The notes under the pieces: model-generated
Database searches by the model: none
What the model saw: the letters and a program-made list of their open reading frames with translations, nothing else
What the model was told of the DNA's origin: nothing
Program-made: the position numbers and the translations under genes
From: Chitinophagaceae bacterium UBA1946
Lineage (GTDB): Bacteria; Bacteroidota; Bacteroidia; Chitinophagales; Chitinophagaceae
Assembly (NCBI GenBank): GCA_002336815.1
Contig: DDEU01000006.1
Coordinates: forward strand, 1-40,169
Length of the DNA: 40,169 nt
Direction of reading: 5' to 3'
Part shown: positions 1 to 8,942 of the stretch, piece after piece
How positions within the stretch are numbered: position 1 is the first letter of the stretch
Layout of the letters: each line of letters starts with the position of its first letter

Positions 1-1326
1 AAGAATGGAATTTAATTTATCATATCCTTTAGATTGTTCAGTGTTTTCGAATTGAGAAATGCCAATAAGATTAATCAACTGAAGATAATGTAATCTATCA
101 ACAGGATTAATTAATATGCGTATTCCAAGTTCAAATAGCTTAATTATATCACTTTCATACTCACTGAGGTCAGACGTTTTTTTAAACACATAAGAAATGT
201 TTTGCTTTTCAAGTTGCTTTTCTAGACTTTGAAATACATATTTATTCCTAGCTAATACAGCAATATTCTCAAATGTAATTTCACCTTCTATATCAGGGTG
301 CTTTTTATTCCTTAGAAAATTTGAAATCTTAGAAGTTATCCATTCTGCTTCTTCAAGCTCATTTTTAAACTCATTTATTTCAAATTCTCCAATTATGGCT
401 GCATTAGTAGAGTTCACTGAATTTGGAACTAATTTGTTTGCAGCCTCCAAAACTAATTTTGATGACCTGTAATTTTCAGACAGAATTATTTTAGTAGCAT
501 TAAAATCTTTGACAAAAGTTTCTGACATAAAGGACTTATCAGATCCGTTGAACCCATAAATTGCTTGATTGGGATCACCTACCATTAAAATATTTTTATT
601 CTCTTGTGAACAAAGAATTTTTATGAATTCATATTGCGCAAAATTTAAATCCTGGGCTTCATCAATACAAATATACTTGTACATTTTCCTATACAATTCT
701 GCAACCTTTGGTCTCTCAATAAAAATTTTATACGCAAGACAAATAACATCATCAAAGTCTATTGCGTTTTGCGAAGTCAAAATTGAATTGTATTCATTAT
801 ACAACAGCAGTATATCCTCATCTTCTGCCTCTATGCGCCCAGTCAATCCAAAAAGCATTTTCTTTTTGTGACTTATAAAATTGAGCACATCGTATAAATA
901 TTTCTGCCTTTTTACTTCCTCTAAATCATATAAATATTTTTTTAAAGTAGGGTTGTTTTCAAATGCTTCAATTATTATTTGTAATCTGTCATTATCCCTT
1001 TCGAAAATGTGGGGCATTTCATTTATGCCGATAGAAGAACCTTTGGATTTAATTATTTCCAAACAAAATTTATGAATGGTACCGATAAATGTTCGATCTT
1101 TTACTTCAGGGACATTTTTCAGGCGTAATTGCATTTCTTCTGCTGCTTTGTTTGTGAAAGTCAAAGCTAAAATTTTGAATACACCTGGCTTTTGGGAAAG
1201 TAAATAACGAACACGTTCAGTTATCACTCTAGTTTTGCCGCTTCCTGCGCTAGCTAAAACTACCAGTGCACCGTCACCATGTTGCACAATTTGATTTTGT
1301 TGTTCCGATAATCTAATATTCGTCAT
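1..1326 (-). CDS. gajB: Gabija protein GajB, UvrD/Rep-like superfamily 1 helicase (3' end beyond window)
   Basis: The reading frame is open from the ATG at 1326 to the left edge (442 codons, C-terminus missing). It shows the UvrD motifs in order: Walker A GSGKT (residues 28-32), motif Ia LTFTNKAAEEM (55-65), TIHKF (83-87), Walker B/DEAQD (222-226), motif III VGDPNQAIYGFNGS (249-262) and motif IV ENYRSS (284-289). Motifs V and VI must lie outside the window. The start codon overlaps the stop of the upstream OLD-family gene (ATGA at 1323-1326), so the two are probably translationally coupled. A UvrD-like helicase directly after an OLD nuclease is the Gabija arrangement, in which GajB assists GajA in degrading phage DNA. 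Base composition is clearly AT-rich compared with the rest of the window, which suggests acquisition. Without the partner this would be called only a UvrD-like helicase. Confidence 0.85.
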   Translation of the reverse strand, partial: MTNIRLSEQQNQIVQHGDGALVVLASAGSGKTRVITERVRYLLSQKPGVFKILALTFTNKAAEEMQLRLKNVPEVKDRTFIGTIHKFCLEIIKSKGSSIGINEMPHIFERDNDRLQIIIEAFENNPTLKKYLYDLEEVKRQKYLYDVLNFISHKKKMLFGLTGRIEAEDEDILLLYNEYNSILTSQNAIDFDDVICLAYKIFIERPKVAELYRKMYKYICIDEAQDLNFAQYEFIKILCSQENKNILMVGDPNQAIYGFNGSDKSFMSETFVKDFNATKIILSENYRSSKLVLEAANKLVPNSVNSTNAAIIGEFEINEFKNELEEAEWITSKISNFLRNKKHPDIEGEITFENIAVLARNKYVFQSLEKQLEKQNISYVFKKTSDLSEYESDIIKLFELGIRILINPVDRLHYLQLINLIGISQFENTEQSKGYDKLNSIL

Positions 1327-3110
1327 TTGTTTTCCGGTGCTATAGTAATGTTTAACTGTTTTGACATCTCTTCAAAAAGACTTTCTATAGATTTTGGGAA
1401 TCGTCTTTTTTTATCTGCTATACCAACAATTTTTTCGGCTAAGTCGCAACATAGAGCTGTTTTGTTTGATTCCATATAAGCTTTTATTTCTGCATCTTGC
1501 CACCCTGCAATTTCTTCTGTTTTGGCTTGCTTATGTTCGGGGGAGTGAAAAGTACTTTCCAAGCAAGCTAATATTGCAGTTTTAATTTCTTCTTGATAAC
1601 CTTCCGCAATTAAATATTCTTCAAAATTATTTTTATTTGGAATAATACTAATATTTGAGGGTAGGTTATTTTCATCTAAGCCTATTTTTTTTCCTGCTGT
1701 TCTTACCGATTTTATCGCTTCATCTTCGCCATCGCTTAATAAAAACCAAGGTATATGAAATGATTTACAAAACCGTAGAAACGGCAAATAGTTACCGTGT
1801 CCTCCTACGCCAACAAAATTAATTCCCGTTTCAAAAGGATGTGAGCCCCAATATGACTTAGCAAAAATAGGCAAGGCCTGTTCTTCTGTTTCACCTTCAA
1901 AAAATACAATTGCTTTAGAAAATATCAACTCTCCACGAGAATGAAAAACCTCTCTCTGAAGTTTCCTAATGTCTTCTTTATCTAAATCAGTAGAGTCAAA
2001 AAAGGATATTTGAGGAACATCATCGACTTTATAAAATAATTTAATTTCTTCTAACTTACACTGACCAGATATATAGGGAGAATGTGAGCTTATAATCTTT
2101 TGTCCGCTAATATTTAACAATTGAGAATATAAATGCCTTTGAGCATTTGGATGCAAATGTGCCTCTGGTTCTTCAAGGGCAAGAATTGGGTGATAAGGGC
2201 TTACCCCTTCATTTTCAAAACTCTCACTTAGCCAACTTATGTAAGCTTTAAATGCTAATAAAGAAGCCCAACTACGAGTACCCATGCCGTGATACTCTAA
2301 AGGGAAACTCTCATTCTTACCGTCTTGAAAATTTATGTTTAAACCCTTGTTTAAATCACGAATTTTTTTATTTACTGGTGTAATATCAATACCTGTATTA
2401 CCCGATTGAATTGTGTTGGACAGTTCTTTTAATTTTTCTTTTAAATGTGATAATATATCGCTATTTTCCACGATATCATCGTTAAGAGTTTTTATTTTAT
2501 CTTCTAATTCTTTTAATTTTTCAGGGCTAATTTTTACTTTGGATACAAGTTTTCCCAGATAAGATGTTCTGCTTCTTAAATCTTCCAAAATATCTCTTTG
2601 AGCATCAATAAAAAATAAAGGAATACATGGAAAAGAAGGCTTTAGGGAATCTTTGTAGATAATTGTTTCCCAAGATGTTGGATCATCAGGCCAATTATTT
2701 ATCTTAAACTTTTTAATTTCAAAATCATTTTTTAATGGGTTAAATGATATCTCTGTTCTAAAAGCAACATATTGACGATCTTGATTATCAATGCTGATTA
2801 AATCCCCAAACTCAACATCCCTCCATAAATCATCAAAATCTTCTACCCTCTTATTTTCAGCATCAACGGGGACAATTCTAATATCGATTTTTATTTGCTT
2901 TTGCTCACCATTATCATCCTTTGCAATATTAAAATCTTCGTTAGAAACATTTCTTCTTTCAATACCCAAGGCCAGATTTAATGCCTTTAAAAAGGATGTT
3001 TTACCGGCATTATTGGCACCTACTAAAACAACTAAAGGTGTTAACACCACTTCGATATTTTTGAGCGATCTAAAATTCGCTACTCTAACTGTTTCTACTA
3101 AAATTGGCAT
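1323..3110 (-). CDS. gajA: Gabija protein GajA, OLD-family ATPase with TOPRIM nuclease domain
   Basis: I chose the ATG at 3110 (595 aa) because AGGAG lies 5 nt upstream and the OLD-type N-terminus follows directly. A longer frame from a TTG at 3239 would start inside the terminator of the tRNA gene. An N-terminal ABC-type ATPase carries Walker A GANNAGKTS (31-39), Walker B ILALEEPEAHLHP (309-321) and the switch histidine in SSHSPY (341-346), with a coiled insertion around 190-260. The C-terminal TOPRIM domain has the acidic FFEGETEE (403-410; E405) and LLSDGEDE (458-464; D460/D463). A lysine/arginine-rich stretch at 567-573 may supply the TOPRIM lysine. Length fits GajA, which is just under 600 aa in the Bacillus system. 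GajA is a sequence-specific DNA-nicking enzyme whose activity is restrained by nucleotides and released when nucleotide pools fall during infection. The helicase gene follows with a 4-nt overlap. Confidence 0.88.
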   Translation of the reverse strand: MPILVETVRVANFRSLKNIEVVLTPLVVLVGANNAGKTSFLKALNLALGIERRNVSNEDFNIAKDDNGEQKQIKIDIRIVPVDAENKRVEDFDDLWRDVEFGDLISIDNQDRQYVAFRTEISFNPLKNDFEIKKFKINNWPDDPTSWETIIYKDSLKPSFPCIPLFFIDAQRDILEDLRSRTSYLGKLVSKVKISPEKLKELEDKIKTLNDDIVENSDILSHLKEKLKELSNTIQSGNTGIDITPVNKKIRDLNKGLNINFQDGKNESFPLEYHGMGTRSWASLLAFKAYISWLSESFENEGVSPYHPILALEEPEAHLHPNAQRHLYSQLLNISGQKIISSHSPYISGQCKLEEIKLFYKVDDVPQISFFDSTDLDKEDIRKLQREVFHSRGELIFSKAIVFFEGETEEQALPIFAKSYWGSHPFETGINFVGVGGHGNYLPFLRFCKSFHIPWFLLSDGEDEAIKSVRTAGKKIGLDENNLPSNISIIPNKNNFEEYLIAEGYQEEIKTAILACLESTFHSPEHKQAKTEEIAGWQDAEIKAYMESNKTALCCDLAEKIVGIADKKRRFPKSIESLFEEMSKQLNITIAPENK

Positions 3111-3204
3111 ACTGTCTCCTAAAGATTTATAATAATTATAATATTGAAAGATAGCAATGTTTATGCGTTTCCGAGAAGCACTCATCGGCTTAGGTAATTT
3201 CCCT

Positions 3205-3224
3205 TGTGCAAATCCTGTGCAAAT
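3205..3224. repeat. short direct repeat next to the tRNA terminator
   Basis: The 9-mer TGTGCAAAT occurs twice with an 11-bp period between the tRNA terminator and the Gabija promoter region. It lies at the junction between the normal-composition chromosome (tRNA, terminator) and the AT-rich Gabija pair, where the boundary of a tRNA-targeted island would be expected. Whether it is part of an attachment site cannot be decided without the other end of the element. Confidence 0.3.
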
Positions 3225-3260
3225 GAAAAAGGGTTTCAAACTTAATCGTCTGAAACCCTT
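3225..3260 (-). terminator. rho-independent terminator of the tRNA gene
   Basis: Perfect 10-bp inverted repeat AAGGGTTTCA/TGAAACCCTT with a 12-nt loop. On the minus strand it is followed by a run of five T. It starts 10 nt after the tRNA 3' end, so it terminates the tRNA transcript and separates it from gajA. Confidence 0.8.
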
Positions 3261-3270
3261 GTCTGTACTG

Positions 3271-3344
3271 TGGGCCCACCTGGGCTCGAACCAGGGACCA
3301 CCTGATTATGAGTCAGGTGCTCTAACCAACTGAGCTATAGGCCC
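3271..3344 (-). tRNA. tRNA with anticodon CAU (elongator Met or Ile2)
   Basis: A complete 74-nt cloverleaf reads on the minus strand. The acceptor stem is GGGCCTA/TGGGCCC with discriminator A, the D arm is AGCTCAGTTGGTTAGAGC, the anticodon stem is CCTGA/TCAGG with loop CTCATAA, and the T arm is CCTGGTTCGAGCCCAGG. CCA is not encoded. The anticodon CAU with a paired G1-C72 rules out a typical initiator. The sequence cannot tell elongator tRNA-Met from the tRNA-Ile whose C34 is modified to lysidine by TilS. I lean towards Ile2 because of its general likeness to ileX-type tRNAs. It is transcribed in the same direction as the Gabija genes that follow it. Confidence 0.93.
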
Positions 3345-3367
3345 TGTTATTTTACAATAACGGATGG

Positions 3368-3375
3368 CAAAAGTA
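3368..3375 (-). promoter_or_regulatory. candidate -7 promoter element of the tRNA
   Basis: Minus-strand TACTTTTG matches the Bacteroidota -7 consensus TAnnTTTG exactly and lies 23 nt upstream of the tRNA 5' end. No TTTG is visible at the expected -33 position. Confidence 0.45.
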
Positions 3376-3515
3376 AGTAAAATCATCAACCTGCGTATGG
3401 ATTGCTTAAAAAAATCCTGCCATCTTGTTGAGCGGGATAAACCCGTAGGGCCTTAATATTTGTAACGGCTATCTTTCAACATCTTTGCCACAGCGCTGCA
3501 GGGCTTCGCCAAGTG

Positions 3516-6500
3516 TTAAACCGGCATCAACTGTGTGATGATCCTTTTGATCTTTGTATTGCGCTTATCATCTTTCTCCAGCTTGTAAATATGTTTGTAA
3601 TTGAGTGCGTTGGTTTCTGTTGGTGAGCCGTTGATCAGCAAAATATTCCTGTCGTTGGCAAATTGCAGAATCCCCTTGATATTATTCGGATGCAGCTTAC
3701 CAATCTCATCCATCATACAATGCAGCCTGAAATCTTTAAATCGCTTGCTGGCGCCGTCTTTAAATACGTTCAGCAGCATGATGTTGATCATGGCCTTTAC
3801 CAACACATCGGTTCCTTCACTACCCACGTTCGACAATTTTTCTACCCAGCCGGTATCATTCTGGTTTTCCTCGATCCTGAATTTTAGTTCAAAAGAATCG
3901 GACAAAGCAATGCTGTCTTTCCTGTATTCGCTGATGGCTTTGCTGAGTTGTTTTAATAATTCCACCGCTTTTTTATTCTTGCTTTCCTGGTCCACAGAAG
4001 AGAAAAGATTTAACCCGCCAATGTCAAAAGCATGTTCGTCGTTGTAGGTTTTTATCTGTATCAGTAACTGAACTACTTTATTGGCGCTGGTATCGATCCT
4101 CAATTCAATTTTCCGGATGGCGCCTACAAAGTTTTTATTGTCAAAATCTTTATTGATACTCGTGATCACTTTTTGAATATCACCAGCCTTGCTCATCAGG
4201 TCGCCGGTTTCTTTACCTACCAGTTTGATCACATTGGCAAAGCGCTCATTCACCCTTTTTTCATACTCTTCAATTTTACTGTTTTGGATAAACTCATTCA
4301 GGTCTTCGGCAAATGCCTGGTGACTGTGTTTATCGGTCAACGCTTTGGAAAAATTGAAAATATTGTTATCCGAAAAATTATCGAGGAACCGGGTGGCAGC
4401 TTCTTTCAGGTCATCCAGTCTTCTCGCTGCGGTATAAAAGCAACTGTTTAATTTTTCAATCAAAAACACACAGCTCTTATCATTTTTATACATTTCTTTT
4501 TCCTCGGTATAGGCAGAGGGCAGCGACAGGTAGGCTTCTGTTTGATGAAAACGTGCCAGGGCCTTGGTATCTTCTTCCAACCGGTGAAGATCCTGCTGCA
4601 GCTGATATAAATAAGTATCGATCTCTTTAATTTCCCCGGCGGTCTTTTCTTTTTGAAGTTTGAATTTCTCTTCTTCCAATTGATACTGCTTTTCGAAATT
4701 GGCCTTACTGGTTTTAAAACTGTCTGCTTTATCGATCAGCTCTTTTTTATCTTTTTTGTATTCTGCAACAAGGTCCCTTTTATCTTCAATAAATTTTAAT
4801 TCGACCTGTATGATAAAAAGTTTGTCGTCCAGCACAGCTATGCGTTTTGTATCAGCACCTTTGCCAGCCAATTCTTCTTCCTGCCTTTTTTGTACTTCCT
4901 GCTGCTGTTGCTTTAAACCTAGTTGATGGGCCTTAATGGCATCCTGTACCTGAGCTGCCTGCTGACTCAATTGTGTATCGATCGCAGCAATTTTTTTGGT
5001 ATGCTCTCTTTCTTTCGCTTTTAATTGTTTGTTGAGCTCATCTTCGGTTTGCTGCAGGTTTTGTTGTGCCTGTACCAATGCTTCACTGGCGGCGGCCAAA
5101 CCAGCATCAATTACAGCCAGTGCTTCCCGGCGGGCAGCGATCGCTTTTACTTCATAATCTTTTTGCGCCAGTTGTGCCTGTTGTAACTGTAATGTATCCT
5201 GTTCGAGTTTGTACTGTTTTTCGAGCAGGCTGTCTTTCGCATCTTTTATCTGGGGCTGGTATTTCTTTTTTAATTTTTCCTGTTTGGCAATTTCATCTAC
5301 CTGCAGTTTGGTCAATTGTTTTTGCTGTGTTTCGATGCCTTTTTTGGCAACAGTCAATTCTGCTTTGTATTCAGCAAGCGTTTTTACCTGTACCGGCATA
5401 TCTGTTACATCCAGCTCTACACCAAACAAACCATGGTTTTCTTTTTTGAGTTGCGGTGATAACCCTTCGTTGAATAATAATTGTTCATTGGCTACCTTAC
5501 CAATTGTTTCTTCCCAACCAGGTTTGTTTTTATTCAGCCAGCCATACAGTGCAGCTTCGTTGTGCTCCAGTTTTTGTGTAATGTCTTTTACCTGTTGCTG
5601 GTATTGGGCAATGCTGGTTTGCAGTTTTTCCTGTTCTCTTTCTGTTGTCTGTTTGGTAGCTGTTTCATCAATTTCCCACTGCTTTTGTAAAATGGTGCTG
5701 CTGTTCTTTAGGTGTTCGAGTTCAATCGTTGTTTGCTGTATGGTCACCTGGTACTGGCTTACGGTATCTTTTGCATCCTGCAGTTCTTTTTCATAAAAGC
5801 GCTGGTGGGTGATGGTTGCTCTTTTCAGTCTTTCTTTTTCCAGCAACTGTTGCTGTTGTTCTACCTGTTGCTTTGCCTGCAGAATGCCTTGTGTATTGTG
5901 CTGTCTTGTATCGGCCAATGCTTTTTCCAATGAAAGCCTGGCCTCTTCCTTATCAGCCGAAGCTTTTTCTCTACCGTTGATCAACTCTTCTTTTTTATCC
6001 TGTTCAAATGCAGTAGCAGATTGCAGCAACGCCTGTAACAGGCTTTCATATTTTTGAGTAACCTCAGTAAACTGTGTAGTAAGCAGCGTTTTTTCTTTGC
6101 TAAGTTTTTGCAGCTCCGTTTCCTGTTCTTTTTTCCGATTGACCCTTTCAATGATATTGTTGATGCCCTGCCTGCTGTAGTAATCTGCTTTTTCTTTTGC
6201 CTTTTTAATATCATTTTCCAGCACGCTGATCTCACCCTTGATTTTATCTGCCTTGTTCCGGAAACGGAGTTCTGCTCCTTCTCCTTTTTCTATCAGGCTA
6301 TTTTTTTCTGCATTGCTCTTGTCTTTTTTATCCAGCAACTTCGGAATGCTGCGTTGCACATTGGCTGCCGACCATGCCAGTTGCAGCGAAAAATTATTCT
6401 TCTCACTTTCCAGGTGTTTGATAGCAAGATGATTCTTTACCACATTCTCTGCCTGTTTAATGATATGCGGTTGTTTGTATAAATGAATATCGTTTAACTG

Positions 6501-7166
6501 TGCTTCAAAGTTTTTTAAGTGATGGGTATAGCTCTGCAGGTCGATGCTGATGTCTTCTTCATTCAGCGACATGATGATGGTTTGCTTAATGAATTCAGCT
6601 TCCAGCTTGCTGTTTAAAAAAACGTTCTGTATGGTACGTGGTATGTTCTGGTATTGTTTGCTTTGCAACAGTGCATACCTGGTAAAATCTTTTTTACCTG
6701 CTTCGTTGTTGCCATACAAAATATCACGGTATTCCTCGTAGCGGTCAATTTTGCGGGTATGGTCAATGCGCTGTGCATCCAGCACCTGGCGGTTATCTTC
6801 CCATTTTTCAAACGCATGACCACTGGCACTTACAAAATGATCACGGTTGTAGGCGGTATCTAAAAACCGGAAACAAACCTTTCCCTGGCTTTTAAAAGCC
6901 ACAATGCAGAATGGCCCGGTTTCTCTTTGAACCTCGTAAATGAGAAAGGAGTTTTGAAAAGGAAAATAGTATTCTGCAAAACTTTTTTTCTCTTTTGATA
7001 TGCCCAGTTTTAAAGTATCTGCATTGTAAAAAAAAAGTACGGCACGCAGCAGGGTGCTTTTACCAACGCCCTGTGTGCCGATCAAATGCACATTGCCATC
7101 CACCATTACTTCTGCATATTGTATGGTGGCACTATTGATAAAAATGATTTTATTCAGGGATCTCAT
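3516..7166 (-). CDS. MukB/MksB/JetC-like SMC-family ATPase
   Basis: 1216 aa. The N-terminal half-ATPase has Walker A GTQGVGKST (30-38). The C-terminal half has a signature-like VGSEGTD (1114-1120) and Walker B CMMDEIGKLHPNN (1150-1162) with catalytic E1154. Between them lies about 800 residues of heptad-rich, Q/E/K-rich coiled coil interrupted near residues 550-600 by a non-coil stretch that is probably the hinge. This is the layout of SMC-like ATPases of bacterial condensins that entrap and extrude DNA loops. It is the last gene of the operon and overlaps the preceding small subunit gene by 17 nt. Size, gene order and partners match MksB (JetC of Wadjet). No JetD/MksG-like gene follows: a tRNA gene lies 172 bp downstream. 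Rad50/SbcC would have zinc-hook cysteines and a nuclease partner, neither of which is seen. Confidence 0.78.
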   Translation of the reverse strand: MRSLNKIIFINSATIQYAEVMVDGNVHLIGTQGVGKSTLLRAVLFFYNADTLKLGISKEKKSFAEYYFPFQNSFLIYEVQRETGPFCIVAFKSQGKVCFRFLDTAYNRDHFVSASGHAFEKWEDNRQVLDAQRIDHTRKIDRYEEYRDILYGNNEAGKKDFTRYALLQSKQYQNIPRTIQNVFLNSKLEAEFIKQTIIMSLNEEDISIDLQSYTHHLKNFEAQLNDIHLYKQPHIIKQAENVVKNHLAIKHLESEKNNFSLQLAWSAANVQRSIPKLLDKKDKSNAEKNSLIEKGEGAELRFRNKADKIKGEISVLENDIKKAKEKADYYSRQGINNIIERVNRKKEQETELQKLSKEKTLLTTQFTEVTQKYESLLQALLQSATAFEQDKKEELINGREKASADKEEARLSLEKALADTRQHNTQGILQAKQQVEQQQQLLEKERLKRATITHQRFYEKELQDAKDTVSQYQVTIQQTTIELEHLKNSSTILQKQWEIDETATKQTTEREQEKLQTSIAQYQQQVKDITQKLEHNEAALYGWLNKNKPGWEETIGKVANEQLLFNEGLSPQLKKENHGLFGVELDVTDMPVQVKTLAEYKAELTVAKKGIETQQKQLTKLQVDEIAKQEKLKKKYQPQIKDAKDSLLEKQYKLEQDTLQLQQAQLAQKDYEVKAIAARREALAVIDAGLAAASEALVQAQQNLQQTEDELNKQLKAKEREHTKKIAAIDTQLSQQAAQVQDAIKAHQLGLKQQQQEVQKRQEEELAGKGADTKRIAVLDDKLFIIQVELKFIEDKRDLVAEYKKDKKELIDKADSFKTSKANFEKQYQLEEEKFKLQKEKTAGEIKEIDTYLYQLQQDLHRLEEDTKALARFHQTEAYLSLPSAYTEEKEMYKNDKSCVFLIEKLNSCFYTAARRLDDLKEAATRFLDNFSDNNIFNFSKALTDKHSHQAFAEDLNEFIQNSKIEEYEKRVNERFANVIKLVGKETGDLMSKAGDIQKVITSINKDFDNKNFVGAIRKIELRIDTSANKVVQLLIQIKTYNDEHAFDIGGLNLFSSVDQESKNKKAVELLKQLSKAISEYRKDSIALSDSFELKFRIEENQNDTGWVEKLSNVGSEGTDVLVKAMINIMLLNVFKDGASKRFKDFRLHCMMDEIGKLHPNNIKGILQFANDRNILLINGSPTETNALNYKHIYKLEKDDKRNTKIKRIITQLMPV

Positions 7167-7722
7167 GCGCTGCTTCTTCTTGTATTTGTATGCTTACGAT
7201 TAATTGTTTGATGTAGTTGAAAGAGGCCAGCACCTTGTATTCGTTCGTCAGTTCGTTTTCGAGTTCTGCGAAGCCGGGGGCACAAAGTTGTTTTTCAATT
7301 AAGTTGTAAATGCGTTCATCGTATTTGCCATCGCCGGTAAGGCGTTTCATTATTTCGAGTTTATCTTTCAGGCTGGCGTCTACTTTTACCTGCTGCGCTA
7401 CATGGCTGGCGGTAAAGCGAAAGCCGGGTGCAAAGCTGCTGTTGAAGGCCATGAAAAAATCTACAACATCTATCCAGCGGTAGGCCTGTTCGATCTTATT
7501 TTCGAGTTGTGCTTTTACTTCGTTTCTTGAAAAATAGAAATATTCATCGCCCCTTTCCAGTACAAAGCCAATGGCCATGAAATAATTATAGAGGTCATCA
7601 AAATTCTCCTCTACCACATTGTATAATCTGCGACTGCCGTCTTCTACGCTGTTACTGCATATAAATTTGCCCTTACTGAGTGTGTCAAAAATATCGGCGG
7701 TATGTTTACCGGGTATAGTCAT
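7150..7722 (-). CDS. MukE/MksE/JetB-like small condensin subunit
   Basis: 190 aa, soluble, with no signal peptide. It is predicted to be mostly helical with winged-helix-like segments around residues 25-70, including the aromatic stretch GDEYFYFSRNE typical of the beta-wing of MukE-like proteins. In MukBEF/MksBEF complexes this dimeric subunit binds the kleisin and controls contact of DNA with the SMC heads. Assignment rests mainly on position between a kleisin-like gene (32-bp gap) and the SMC gene (17-nt overlap), and on size (JetB proteins are about 200 aa). Sequence similarity alone would be too weak for me to name it. Confidence 0.65.
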   Translation of the reverse strand: MTIPGKHTADIFDTLSKGKFICSNSVEDGSRRLYNVVEENFDDLYNYFMAIGFVLERGDEYFYFSRNEVKAQLENKIEQAYRWIDVVDFFMAFNSSFAPGFRFTASHVAQQVKVDASLKDKLEIMKRLTGDGKYDERIYNLIEKQLCAPGFAELENELTNEYKVLASFNYIKQLIVSIQIQEEAAHEIPE

Positions 7723-7754
7723 TGTTTGTTGTAATTAAAGTTGGATAATCTGTG

Positions 7755-8942
7755 CTACTTTCCCAGCACCATGGCATATTCTACCTGTTCATCTGTTTGA
7801 AAAATCTCTTTAATATTCAGATCCTGTTCATACATCGACACCATCTGGCAAAAGATGGTGATCTTTTCTTCATAGCTTACCGGCCTCGGATATTTGTACT
7901 GCATAATAAAGTTGTGCAGGTGATGGCTTGATGCCGAGAAGCCTCTTTTCATTTCTTCAAGATCAATAAATATTTCTTCTTCTGTTTGTGGCAACAGGTC
8001 TTTGCTGGCAATGCTTTCTGCCACCAGCATTGCAGGTTTTTTGGTCTGCCGCTGTTTGGCGGATACTTTTTCTATATGCTGTCTTCCCTCATCGGTGTGT
8101 AAAAAATCAAGCGATAATTTTAATGGATAACTGGGCCTGCTTTCAAATAATACATCATTGCTTTCCTGCAACAGGTAAGTAATATTTGTTTTGGCTTTCA
8201 GTTCAAACTGGTCTTTTAAATATTTCACCTGTTTGATCTTTTCCTGTATCCTGCTCTGGTGTTTTACCTGGTTGAGGTATTCGATGATCTGTTTTTGTGT
8301 TTCGATCAGGTTATGCCGGCTTTCGGTCAACTGCCCACGAAGTGACGTTACCACCTGCTTTAGTTCTTCATCCAAAGCCGTAGTAAAAAAAGTGATCTCT
8401 TCATCGCTTGCCAAGTGATCTGTCTGTTCGATCAGCAAATAGATGGTTCTTCTTTTTTCATCAAAGGCTTCCAGTTTGGCGATTTTAATGGCGTAGTTGG
8501 GTTCTGTTTTAAAAGCATTCTCGATGTTGCGGTTAAGGTCGATCACATTGCGTAAAGTGATCCTGCCGATCTTACGAAGCGATGCTTTTATTTGTTTGAG
8601 ATAACTGTACCGGCGATGCTCATTATTTTCCTGCAGGTAAAAATTGATGTATTGTTTTACCTGTTGAATGTTCTCGTTGATATAAGATGTATTGATCTCT
8701 TCATTCACTTCCAGTACCTGCTCAAAGAACTGCTGAAACTGGTCGTCTATTTCTATATAAGCACCGCTGCGTCGCAGGATGTGTTTGCTGATCAGGATCT
8801 CAATCTTATCTTCCGTTAATATTTCTGCCGCATCATCATATTTGTACAGAAAGGATTTACGCTTTTCAAACATCTCTACCAGCAGGTCTTTTGACCAGCC
8901 AAGTGTATTGATCAGTTCTTTAAGTGAAAGTATATACGACAT
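7755..8942 (-). CDS. MukF/MksF/JetA-like kleisin subunit
   Basis: 395 aa, first gene of the operon. The N-terminal 80 residues form a winged-helix-like domain with a wing around IEIDDQF. Long helices follow from about 85 to 270 (rich in Q, K, E and L), then a C-terminal region with a second small domain. This resembles the kleisin of MukBEF-type condensins, whose N-terminal winged helix dimerises and whose ends bridge the two SMC heads. The typical JetA of Wadjet is somewhat longer (about 480 aa), so this may be a divergent MksF. I assign it from gene order and architecture; no catalytic motif is expected. It starts with ATG at 8942. A 350-bp intergenic region upstream separates it from the ABC cluster, so its promoter should lie there, but I see no clear TAnnTTTG. 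Confidence 0.62.
   Translation of the reverse strand: MSYILSLKELINTLGWSKDLLVEMFEKRKSFLYKYDDAAEILTEDKIEILISKHILRRSGAYIEIDDQFQQFFEQVLEVNEEINTSYINENIQQVKQYINFYLQENNEHRRYSYLKQIKASLRKIGRITLRNVIDLNRNIENAFKTEPNYAIKIAKLEAFDEKRRTIYLLIEQTDHLASDEEITFFTTALDEELKQVVTSLRGQLTESRHNLIETQKQIIEYLNQVKHQSRIQEKIKQVKYLKDQFELKAKTNITYLLQESNDVLFESRPSYPLKLSLDFLHTDEGRQHIEKVSAKQRQTKKPAMLVAESIASKDLLPQTEEEIFIDLEEMKRGFSASSHHLHNFIMQYKYPRPVSYEEKITIFCQMVSMYEQDLNIKEIFQTDEQVEYAMVLGK

Noticed and set aside
3111..3239. N-terminal extension of the GajA frame to a TTG at 3239
   Set aside because: It would start inside the tRNA terminator and add 43 residues before a normal OLD N-terminus. The ATG at 3110 has AGGAG just upstream.
5066..6482. 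Several plus-strand frames of 69-195 codons opposite the SMC-like gene
   Set aside because: They are C/F/S-rich complements of the Q/K/E-rich coiled coil and have no independent support.
3516..7166. SMC-like protein considered as SbcC/Rad50
   Set aside because: No CxxC zinc hook in the coiled coil and no SbcD nuclease next to it. The two small partner genes fit a MukBEF-type condensin.
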